Of a stretch of DNA of 64,000 bases, positions 57,318 through 64,000 are shown in pieces; within the stretch, counting starts at the first letter, position 1; each line of letters starts with the position of its first letter. This stretch comes from LMUY01 sp964244585 (lineage in GTDB: Bacteria > Pseudomonadota > Alphaproteobacteria > Acetobacterales > Acetobacteraceae). Location: the NCBI GenBank assembly GCA_964244585.1, contig CAXTJM010000001.1, positions 248,001-312,000 on the forward strand, read 5' to 3'. A program made the position numbers and the translations under genes. A model generated the notes under the pieces. The model ran no database searches and was not told the DNA's origin. It worked only from the letters and a program-made list of their open reading frames with translations.

Positions 57318-58232
57318 TCACTCCGGCACGAACTCGAACTGGCCGAAGCCGAGCTTGCCGAGTCCCTTGCTGACCTTCATGCCATGGCGGGGCTGCCGGG
57401 TTGCCGCATACAGGGCGCCGTAGACGCCGAGTTGGCCAAGCCCGACCATCCCCGTCCCGAGCCGCGTCACCAGCTTGTTGTCGCTGATCGCGAGGCGTAC
57501 GGCGGCGGAATGCCGGGCGCTGCGTTGCAGCCGGGCGCTCATGTAGCGGGGCGACAGGCGTGCGGCCTCGTTGAACTCGCTGACCTTCGCGGCCGGGCAC
57601 CACACGAAGCGCCGCCCCTGCTTGGCCAGGCCCAGCAGCAGCATCGTGTCCTCCCCGCCGCTGCGGCCGAACACCTCGTCGAACGGCGCCGCGCCGGGCA
57701 GGCAGGTGGCACGGCGCAGCATGGAATTGCCGGTGCCCAGGCCGCGCGCCTGGGGCGGCCACCAATCCAGCGGGTGGATCTCGGCGTCGGCGGGCAGGCC
57801 GAAATCGGTCGTGTAGTAGGCGCCGTCCGGGTCCCAGGCCGGGGCGGCGCCGCCCTCGAACACCGGGTATTTGGGGCCGAAGCTCGCATCCGCGCCGGTG
57901 CGGCGCAGGCAGTCCAGATGCGCCGCCAGCCAACCCGGCTCCGGCGCCTCGTCATCGTCCACGAACGCGATCAGGCTGCCCGTGGCCGCCGCGATGCCGC
58001 GGTTGCGGGCCAGCGCGATGTTGCGCTCCCCGGCCTCGACATGCCGCAGCGTCACCGGCGACGCGAGCCCGGCCACCAGCGGGGCGGCCAGGCGGTCCGG
58101 GTGGTTGTCGGCCACCACGATCTCCCACGCCACTCCCGGCACGACTTGCGTGAAGCAGGCGCGCAACGTCCGCTCCAGCAATGACAGGCGGTCGTAGCAC
58201 GGGATCACCACGCTCACTTCAGGCTCTGTCAA
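57318..58232 (-). CDS. Glycosyltransferase family 2
   Basis: 304 residues from TTG at 58232, chosen because AGGAG lies 6 nt before it and the family start EVSVVIPCYDRLSLLERTL follows. GT-A fold with LIAFVDDDEAPEPGWLAAHLDCL near 90-112 and FGRSGGEDTMLLLGLAKQG near 190. Paralogous to the GT2 at 53028. Convergent-oriented to yoaK. Divergent from the O-antigen-ligase-like gene. Confidence 0.9.
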   Translation of the reverse strand: MTEPEVSVVIPCYDRLSLLERTLRACFTQVVPGVAWEIVVADNHPDRLAAPLVAGLASPVTLRHVEAGERNIALARNRGIAAATGSLIAFVDDDEAPEPGWLAAHLDCLRRTGADASFGPKYPVFEGGAAPAWDPDGAYYTTDFGLPADAEIHPLDWWPPQARGLGTGNSMLRRATCLPGAAPFDEVFGRSGGEDTMLLLGLAKQGRRFVWCPAAKVSEFNEAARLSPRYMSARLQRSARHSAAVRLAISDNKLVTRLGTGMVGLGQLGVYGALYAATRQPRHGMKVSKGLGKLGFGQFEFVPE

Positions 58233-58282
58233 GGCTTGCTCCTGCAAGGTAGAGGGATCGGCGGCCACGGAGGACAGGACGG

Positions 58283-59686
58283 ATGGAGGCGACCGGCAGC
58301 GCCACCTGGGACCAGCATACCGCACCATGGGTTAACCGGCTGACTATCGTCGTGCTGACGCTGATGCTGCTGTACGCCATCGTTGGTATCCCGGAATTCA
58401 ACCGCGACGTCGCCGTGGCGACCGACTACGTCAATCCGCTGAACCGCATCATCTGGCTCGGCCTGTTGGGCCTCGCGGCGCCGGTGGCGATGGCGCGGTG
58501 GCGCACCGTGCTCGGCCTGATGGGCTCGGCCTGGCCGCTGCTGCTGCTGTATGGCTTCTTCATCGCCAGCGTGTTCTGGGCGCTCGACCCTGATACCTCC
58601 GCCCGGCGCGTCCTGTTCACGATCGTGCAGTTGCTGCTCTCGGTGGTGCTGCTGTCCGGGTTGAAGCGCGCCTCGACCCTGCATGTGCTGATCGCCGCCG
58701 TCTGCGTCGCCGCCGCGGCGGAGGATCTGGTCGCCTGGGTGCTGTGGCCCGGCTATGCGATGACGGAGGAAGGCCTGGCCGGGTTGCAACTGCAGAAGAA
58801 CCAGACCGGCCTGCTGATGATGTACGGCTGCCTCTCGGCCAGCACGGCATTCTTCCTGGTGCGGCACCGGCTGGCACGGCTGGCCATCGCCGGGTCCGTG
58901 GTGCTGATGGCAGGGCTGCTGGTCGCCACGCGGTCCACCACCAGCCAGTCGATCGTCCTGCTGGCGCCCGTCGTGATGCCCGTGCTGCTGCTGGTCTCCC
59001 GGCTGCCGGTGCCAGTGATCTGGGGGTTGGTGGCGGCTGCGTTGGCCGGGTTGGCCGCGCTGGCGTTCGGCTACCTGGCCTGGTGCGGCATCGTCAACGC
59101 GGACCCGTGGCTGCCGATGCGCGGGGTGACCTTCACCAGCCGGACCGACCTGTGGTCCTTCGTGCTGGAGGAGATCGCGAAGCGGCCGTGGCTGGGTGCG
59201 GGCTACAGCTCGTTTTGGGCGATCAACCCGGTGGTGCAGCCCAGCCTGAAAAGCGACATGTGGTTCGGCACCTATGCCATCATCAACGAGGCGCATGAAG
59301 GATATCTCGACCTGCTGGCGACCACGGGCGTGGTCGGCTTCGCCGGCGGGCTGTTCGTGCTGCTGCGCACGCTGGCGATCGCCGGGCGCGCCATCGTCCG
59401 GGCCGAGCCGGTGGCCGTGGCGGAGCGGACCGGACGCCTGGCCTTCCCCACCGCGGTGTTCCACATGGCGCTGCTGGTGGGGCTGGTGGTGCACAACTTC
59501 ACCGAATCCAACCTGTTCTCCAACAACTCCGTGCTGGCCGTCGCCTTCGTGCTGGCCGCGCTGGACCTGGAGAAATGGCGCATCGCAACCCGGCAGCCCG
59601 CCCGCGTGCGCTATCCCAACCCGCGCCCGTTCAGGCCATTTGCGCCAGCGGCCGGCGCAGGCGGCGTTGCAACGCGAGCGCCATGA
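58283..59686 (+). CDS. O-antigen ligase/polymerase-like membrane protein (Wzy_C/WaaL family)
   Basis: 467 residues with ten to twelve helices. The long periplasmic loop has GVTFTSRTDLWSFVLEEIAKRPWLGAGYSSFWA near 288-318 and NEAHEGYLDLLATTGVVGFAGGL near 335, including the conserved R and H residues of the Wzy_C domain. Joins or polymerises repeat units on the periplasmic side. Its last 56 nt overlap the convergent flippase gene. The tail after residue 430 (basic, Pro/Arg/Ala-rich) may extend beyond the domain. Confidence 0.88.
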   Translation: MEATGSATWDQHTAPWVNRLTIVVLTLMLLYAIVGIPEFNRDVAVATDYVNPLNRIIWLGLLGLAAPVAMARWRTVLGLMGSAWPLLLLYGFFIASVFWALDPDTSARRVLFTIVQLLLSVVLLSGLKRASTLHVLIAAVCVAAAAEDLVAWVLWPGYAMTEEGLAGLQLQKNQTGLLMMYGCLSASTAFFLVRHRLARLAIAGSVVLMAGLLVATRSTTSQSIVLLAPVVMPVLLLVSRLPVPVIWGLVAAALAGLAALAFGYLAWCGIVNADPWLPMRGVTFTSRTDLWSFVLEEIAKRPWLGAGYSSFWAINPVVQPSLKSDMWFGTYAIINEAHEGYLDLLATTGVVGFAGGLFVLLRTLAIAGRAIVRAEPVAVAERTGRLAFPTAVFHMALLVGLVVHNFTESNLFSNNSVLAVAFVLAALDLEKWRIATRQPARVRYPNPRPFRPFAPAAGAGGVATRAP

Positions 59687-60869
59687 GCACGATCTGCGTG
59701 GTCTGCCCGACCATGGTGGCGAGGATGGCGAACGGGTAGTCGAACCGGCCCAGCAGGACGACGATCGCCACCGACGTCGCCACCGCGCCCGCCAGGTCCA
59801 GCATCGCCAGGCGCTTGAAATCGCCCAGCGCCAGCATCGCCACGTTGAGCGCGAGTGCGATGCTGCCCAGCATGACGTTGGCGCTCCAGAGGTAGCCCAG
59901 CAGGCCGATATCCTCGTAGCGGCCGTGATACAGCACGCGCGAGATCCACGGCCAGCCGGCGACGACCATGGCGCTCCAGACGAAGCTGCCCGACGTGCTG
60001 ACAGTGGCGCCCACCAGCATGGTCCGCACCAGCCCCATCCGGTCACCCTCCGCCCGGCACGCCGCCATCTGCGGATAGCCGATGGACGACCAGGCGGCCG
60101 ACAGCATCCAGGCTGGACGGATCACCACCTGCACGGCCGACAGCGACGCCAGCGCCCCCGGGCCGAACCGGCCGACCACGGCGAAGCTGTAGAGCCGGCT
60201 GGTCACCTCCCCGGATGCGGCGCCCACGACCAGCCAGCCGGACCCGCGCAACACCCCCAAATAGCGGCGGATCTCCGCCGGCTCGAGCATCGGCAGCATG
60301 CCCGCCAGCAGCACCAGCAAGACGACCGCGGAGCAGCCGCCATAGGCGGCGGCGGTCAGGAACAGGACCCGTTCGGCATCCGGGTGGAAGCCCAGCAGGA
60401 AATCGCCGCCCAGCAGCAGGATCGCGGCTGCCAAGACCCCTCCGGTGAGGCACGCCGCCAGCACCGGCCGTTGCCGGGAGAAGGCGAAGGCACGCACGTA
60501 TTGGAACAGCAGGAAGGCCGGGATGAACAGGACCGCGCCGGGGGAGGCGAGGTCCGAGCCGGACAGGCTCAACAGCCAATCCCCGAACGCGACCCCAAGC
60601 CCCGCCAGGGCGGAGATGCCAAGCGCCAGAGACAGCAGCAGCCGCTCCGGATGGCGGCGTTCGGCCAACCGGTCGCGGGCCGAGGGGAGCCGGAACAGAT
60701 GCGCGATCACCAGCGTGCCCTGCGCCGTGCCGAGCACCCAGGCCACCGACAGCCAGAACACGTACACGCCATAGGACTCGGTGGCGCCGTTGCGGATCAG
60801 CCATAGGTTGATGGCGAAGGTCAGGATCGATCCGAACCCCTGCTCCGCCAGCGAGACGACGAACTTCAT
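59631..60869 (-). CDS. Polysaccharide flippase (Wzx/MATE-like oligosaccharide exporter)
   Basis: 412 residues with about twelve helices. The opening KFVVSLAEQGFGSILTFAINLWLIRNGATESYGVYVF is that of PST/Wzx polysaccharide translocases. Moves lipid-linked oligosaccharide to the periplasmic side for the Wzy-type enzyme. Start overlaps the GT4 stop (ATGA). 3' ends of this gene and the convergent ligase gene overlap in antisense by 56 nt. Confidence 0.87.
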   Translation of the reverse strand: MKFVVSLAEQGFGSILTFAINLWLIRNGATESYGVYVFWLSVAWVLGTAQGTLVIAHLFRLPSARDRLAERRHPERLLLSLALGISALAGLGVAFGDWLLSLSGSDLASPGAVLFIPAFLLFQYVRAFAFSRQRPVLAACLTGGVLAAAILLLGGDFLLGFHPDAERVLFLTAAAYGGCSAVVLLVLLAGMLPMLEPAEIRRYLGVLRGSGWLVVGAASGEVTSRLYSFAVVGRFGPGALASLSAVQVVIRPAWMLSAAWSSIGYPQMAACRAEGDRMGLVRTMLVGATVSTSGSFVWSAMVVAGWPWISRVLYHGRYEDIGLLGYLWSANVMLGSIALALNVAMLALGDFKRLAMLDLAGAVATSVAIVVLLGRFDYPFAILATMVGQTTQIVLMALALQRRLRRPLAQMA

Positions 60870-62293
60870 GCCGTCACCGCCTCCGGCGCCGCCCCGTGGC
60901 TGGCCTCGGCGGGCTGCGGATCGAGGAAGGGCAGGCCCATGTCGGGCCTGTCCGGGCGCTGCCCGAGCGCCCAGCGATAGACCTCGAAGGTCTGGCGTGC
61001 CTTGGCCGGCCAGGCGAACAGGCCGAATGCCCGGTCCACCCCCATGCGGGATTTCTGCGCCAACTGGCCCGGATCGGCCAGGATCGCCTCCAGCGTGGCG
61101 CGCAGGCTGGCGATCACCGCCGCCCGGTCGCCCAGCGGCAGCAGGTAGCCGCTGGCCGGGCTGACAAGCTCGGCCGGGCCGCCGTAATCCACCACCACTG
61201 GCACGACCCCGACGGCCATGGCCTCCAGTACCACGGCGCCGCCGAATTCATGCACGGACGGGAAGGTCAGCACGTCCGCATGCTTCAGCCGGTCGGCCAG
61301 GTCGAAATGCGACAGCTTGCCCGCGAAGGTCACAAGGCCGGCCAGGCCAAGGCTGGCCACCATGGCGTCCAGCCGCTCCCGCTCCGGGCCGAAGCCGATC
61401 ACCTCCAGCGTCAACCGACCGGCCAGCAACAGGGGCGCTGCCGCCTCGATCAGCATGTCGCACCCCTTGAACGGGACCAGGCGGCCGAGGAAGACGGCGT
61501 GCAGCGGGCGGCCGCGATAGCTCTCGGCAGAGCGGCGCGGCGGGCGGGGGAACCGCGCCGGATCGATGCCGTTCTCCGGCACGTAGATGGCCTTGTGGCG
61601 CCATTTCCGCGGCAGGTCCGCCATGGCGCTGGCGCCCCCCACCATGATGGCGGCGGACGCCCCCCGCGTGATGCGGTATCCCGGTACCAGCCGGTATAGG
61701 CCGCGCAGGCGGGACAGCCACTCGCCTTCCTGCCGTTGCAGGGTCGGGAACTGCTTCGGCCAGGGCAGCCCGCCATTCAACGGCCCCAGGATGAACGGGA
61801 TGCCCAGCCGGCGGCACCGCGCGGCGAGCAGGCTGGGCACGGGCGCGCTCAAGGGCGTGATGCGATGCACGAGGTCGTACTCGCCGGCACGCAACGCAGT
61901 GCGGAACCTGCGCCAGACCGCCTGCTCCATCACCAGGTAGGCCGGCGTGGTCAGCGCGGTCAGCATGGCGTACCCCTTGCTGGGACCGCTGATCCGGCGC
62001 ACCAGGCTCGCCACCGGGTCGATCAGCCAGTCGGTGTCGAACGCGGTGTAGTCCCGCCCCTCCACCAATCCGGCGCGGTCCAGCGCCGGGCGGTTCCAGT
62101 TGCGCGTGATGAGGTGGGTGTCCACCAACTCGGTCAGTGCATGGTAATGCGACCATCCGACCAGCGGCACGCTCTCCCATTCCGGATTGCAGGAATCGGC
62201 GATCACGAGCACCCGCAGGCGCCGGCCGCCGTGAGCGGGGGCGTCCTGTCCTGTGGCGGCAGCCAGGGTTTGTTCGGTCACTCGGCGTCCCAT
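60866..62293 (-). CDS. Glycosyltransferase family 4
   Basis: 475 residues from an ATG at 62293 (MGRRVTEQTL); starts at 62344 and a GTG at 62281 are alternatives. GT-B fold. N-terminal RVLVIADSCNPEWESVPLVGWSHYHAL, IPFILGPLNGGLPWPKQF; C-terminal AVFLGRLVPFKGCDMLIEAAAPLL near 275 and the donor site PSVHEFGGAVVLEAMAVGVVPVVVDYGGPAELV near 352-385. Adds one sugar to the repeat unit at the membrane's inner face. Translationally coupled to the flippase. Confidence 0.9.
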   Translation of the reverse strand: MGRRVTEQTLAAATGQDAPAHGGRRLRVLVIADSCNPEWESVPLVGWSHYHALTELVDTHLITRNWNRPALDRAGLVEGRDYTAFDTDWLIDPVASLVRRISGPSKGYAMLTALTTPAYLVMEQAVWRRFRTALRAGEYDLVHRITPLSAPVPSLLAARCRRLGIPFILGPLNGGLPWPKQFPTLQRQEGEWLSRLRGLYRLVPGYRITRGASAAIMVGGASAMADLPRKWRHKAIYVPENGIDPARFPRPPRRSAESYRGRPLHAVFLGRLVPFKGCDMLIEAAAPLLLAGRLTLEVIGFGPERERLDAMVASLGLAGLVTFAGKLSHFDLADRLKHADVLTFPSVHEFGGAVVLEAMAVGVVPVVVDYGGPAELVSPASGYLLPLGDRAAVIASLRATLEAILADPGQLAQKSRMGVDRAFGLFAWPAKARQTFEVYRWALGQRPDRPDMGLPFLDPQPAEASHGAAPEAVTA

Positions 62294-62482
62294 CGACCAC
62301 GCATTGCCCGAACCTCGCACAACTTCCTTAACGACCTGGACCATGCGCCAGGCAGCTTTACCGGACGTTCACGCGCCGGACGTAGCCTGCATGCGCGGTG
62401 ATGCCGGGATGGCCGGCGGTGCTGGGCGCTTCGATGATCGCGTGCATCCAGGCCCGGAACAATTGAGGTAAGTGCTTCGGTC
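62294..62482. promoter_or_regulatory. Divergent upstream region of the GT4 gene and the methyltransferase remnant
   Basis: About 190 nt with no convincing ORF. Should hold the promoter of the GT4-flippase pair. No clear promoter hexamers were identified. Confidence 0.3.
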
Positions 62483-62812
62483 ATGACCAATCTCGCGCCG
62501 ACCTCCACGGACAACCCGTTCCGCCGCTGCGTCGCGACGTTGAACGCGATGATCGCCACCGCGAAGGCCGTGCAGCCGGTTTGCAAGGTCATCGATTTCG
62601 GCGGCATGCGCAATTCTGGTCTACTTGACCGCGGCACATCCGGCTCGACGCCGTGCAGGTCGATCGCGTCAACGTGGACGAGCCCCACGCCAGCGACAGC
62701 GGCTACGACAGGATCAACTTCATCAAGGGCGATGGGCGTCATCCCGGGCGTCGCCATCAGCAAGGAACGGTTCTTCGGCCTGTTGAAATCGCTGACGGCG
62801 ATCCGCCAGTAG
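62483..62812 (+). pseudogene. Broken SAM-dependent methyltransferase gene
   Basis: Frame 1 starts at ATG 62483 and reads to KVIDFGGMRN near 62610, the first Rossmann strand of a class I methyltransferase. The similarity then jumps to another frame, HIRLDAVQVDRVNVDEP (from about 62635), with SGYDRINFIKGDGR, the acidic-loop and second-strand region, ending near 62733. After that frame 1 resumes as MGVIPGVAISKERFFGLLKS to a TAG at 62810, which reads like a protein C terminus. Frameshift plus loss of the middle indicate a pseudogene. 23 nt before the GT-A gene. Methylation of the glycan was probably once encoded here. Confidence 0.6.
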
Positions 62813-62834
62813 CCGGCCCGGAGGATGTAGGACC

Positions 62835-63785
62835 ATGGCCGCAGGCACTCCCCCGCACGTCGTCTGCATGCTCGCCGAGCAAAGCTACTTCCACGGTGTC
62901 GCGGCCCTGTCGAACTCGCTGGTGCGCAACGGCTTCGCCGGGCACGTCGTGGTCGGCTACCGCGGCAGCCTGCCGCGCTGGCACGGGCCGGTGTCGCCGG
63001 CGCCCGGCGCGGCACAGGCGATCACGCCCACGGTCGACATCCAGTTCATCGAGGTCGATCCGGGCTGGCACCTGGGCAACCGGAAGCCGCAATTCATGCT
63101 GGACGTGGCAACCCGCATGCATCCGGATTTCGCCACGCTCTGGTATTTCGACTGCGACATCGTGCTGAAGACCGGTTGGGACAACTTCGCCCGCTGGACG
63201 GCGGACACCCCTCTGCTGGTGCTGGACCTGGCAGAAACCTACATGCCGGCCAACCACGTCTTCCGCCGCGAATGGCAGGCGCTGGCCGCACGCGCCGGGC
63301 TGGGCCAACGGGACGTCCGCGGCTACTTCAACTCCGGCTGCGTCGGCCTGCCCAGCGGCGAACTGACGCTGCTCAAGGCCTGGTCGCGGCTGATGCAGAC
63401 GCTGGCGGATGGCGGCTGCGACATGTCCGTCCTGACCAGCCGGACGGGCAAGCCGGAATACGCCAAGATGGACCAGGATGTGCTCAACGCCGCCATCATG
63501 GCGATCGACACGCCGTTCAACGTGCTGGGCGTCGAGGCGATGGACGCCTTTCCTTCGGCGAACATCATGGGGCATGCCATGGTCTTCGCGAAGCCGTGGG
63601 AGCGGGACTACATCCGCGACGCCCTGCTCGGCTACCAGCCCGATCCGGCCCATCTCAGCTATTGGACGTACGCCGATGCGCCGATCCAGTCGTTCACGCC
63701 GGCCGAGTGGAAGAAGAAGCAAGGCATGCTGCGGAAGGCCCGCTGGCTCGGCTACGTCAAGCGCAGTTCGGTCGGCCACTGGTAG
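62835..63785 (+). CDS. Putative GT-A-type glycosyltransferase of the polysaccharide locus
   Basis: 316 residues. Opening HVVCMLAEQSYFHGVAALSNSLVRNGF and a DxD-like LWYFDCDIVLKTGWDNF near 101-118, a YFNSGCVGLPSG near 164 and a KMDQDVLNAAIMAID segment near 212 resemble GT8-like or other nucleotide-diphospho-sugar transferases. No named family was recognised with certainty. The neighbours (GT4, flippase, Wza) point to a role in the same glycan. Its 3' end faces the Wza-like gene, 6 nt apart. Confidence 0.7.
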   Translation: MAAGTPPHVVCMLAEQSYFHGVAALSNSLVRNGFAGHVVVGYRGSLPRWHGPVSPAPGAAQAITPTVDIQFIEVDPGWHLGNRKPQFMLDVATRMHPDFATLWYFDCDIVLKTGWDNFARWTADTPLLVLDLAETYMPANHVFRREWQALAARAGLGQRDVRGYFNSGCVGLPSGELTLLKAWSRLMQTLADGGCDMSVLTSRTGKPEYAKMDQDVLNAAIMAIDTPFNVLGVEAMDAFPSANIMGHAMVFAKPWERDYIRDALLGYQPDPAHLSYWTYADAPIQSFTPAEWKKKQGMLRKARWLGYVKRSSVGHW

Positions 63786-63791
63786 GCCGGG

Positions 63792-64000
63792 TCAGAACAG
63801 GGACTCGCCGGCCCCGCCCAGATTGTAGTTCAAGGTCTTCTGGAACGGCAGCGCCTGGTTGAGGTACTGGTCCACGAACAGGTCGAACTCCGCGATGCTG
63901 GCCTTGGGCACGAAGATCACGTCCGCCGGCTGCAACGGCAGATCGTCGGCCGACGTCACCGACCCGGCATAGCGACGCAGGTTCAGCGTCCGCAGCATCG
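63792..64000 (-). CDS. C-terminal end of a Wza-like polysaccharide export protein (partial)
   Basis: Only the last ~68 residues are in the window; the gene continues beyond 64000. SADDLPLQPADVIFVPKASIAEFDLFVDQYLNQALPF matches the last SLBB/beta-grasp part of outer-membrane polysaccharide exporters (Wza/OtnA/GumB type) with DLPLQPADVIFVP, the typical exit segment. With the flippase and ligase-like genes it suggests a Wzy/Wzx-dependent export route. Call limited by the truncation. Confidence 0.75.
   Translation of the reverse strand, partial: MLRTLNLRRYAGSVTSADDLPLQPADVIFVPKASIAEFDLFVDQYLNQALPFQKTLNYNLGGAGESLF

Noticed and set aside
62278..63015. Minus-strand frame over the methyltransferase remnant
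   Set aside because: Looks protein-like in part, but reads antisense to the Rossmann-strand pattern on the plus strand and enters the GT-A gene, so it is most likely a shadow.

Overview
The window is a GC-rich (roughly two thirds G+C) stretch of an alphaproteobacterial chromosome. The inference rests on gene content: an alphaproteobacterial-type serC, a glyQ-glyS-ppdK run, DUF2842 and DUF2076 proteins, coq7, a tRNA with an encoded CCA end, and small phosphatidylserine decarboxylase plus PssA. Family-level resemblance is to Acetobacteraceae (Rhodospirillales), but nothing here proves the genus. Many genes start with GTG or TTG and are coupled by 1-4 nt stop/start overlaps.

Left part (1-23 kb): the start of hisZ and all of serC; an archaic (Csu/spore-coat-U type) chaperone-usher pilus operon (chaperone, usher, two SCPU subunits) preceded by a strong leader hairpin; then a minus-strand housekeeping run apt - Tat-exported TctC-like protein - folP - glmM - thiD - AAA ATPase. 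A DUF2842 gene, tRNA-Pro(CGG), a LOG-family hydrolase and a cytochrome b561-like membrane protein follow. Divergently from these run a secreted LysM protein, the phosphatidylethanolamine pair psd-pssA, a Cache-domain histidine kinase coupled to a 28-codon ORF, an MFS exporter and an acyl-CoA synthetase. A KimA-like APC permease and a lower-GC membrane-protein gene bracketed by a 14-bp direct repeat close this part.

Middle (23-50 kb): a small glycan cassette (asnB-like amidotransferase, GT4, GT9), ygfZ, a chemoreceptor without a sensor domain, thioesterase, DUF2076 protein, CoA-binding protein, glyQ - 24-codon ORF - glyS - ppdK, a SCP2-type thiolase, and a five-gene ABC importer operon (family 5 binding protein, two permeases, a DppD-DppF fused ATPase, and a flavin monooxygenase-like oxidoreductase). 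After it come gluQRS, a carboxylesterase, an HNH nuclease, coq7-dsbB, a glutathione S-transferase and a DHA2-type MFS pump.

Right part (50.8-64 kb): an exopolysaccharide/O-antigen-type region with a Gfo/Idh dehydrogenase, sugar epimerase, two GT2 enzymes, a WecG/TagA transferase, an O-antigen ligase-like protein, a flippase, a GT4, an unassigned GT-A-like transferase and the end of a Wza-like export protein. It is visibly rearranged: a 256-bp internally deleted IS5-family (IS427-like) element abuts the wecG stop codon, followed by a broken acyltransferase fragment, an exported haloacid-dehalogenase-like hydrolase and a YoaK membrane protein, and further on a broken methyltransferase gene. I saw no CRISPR array, rRNA, prophage or replication origin. 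The most unusual items are the decayed junction at 54.75-55.23 kb, the exported dehalogenase-like hydrolase, the ABC-importer operon ending in a flavin monooxygenase, and several tiny translationally coupled ORFs.
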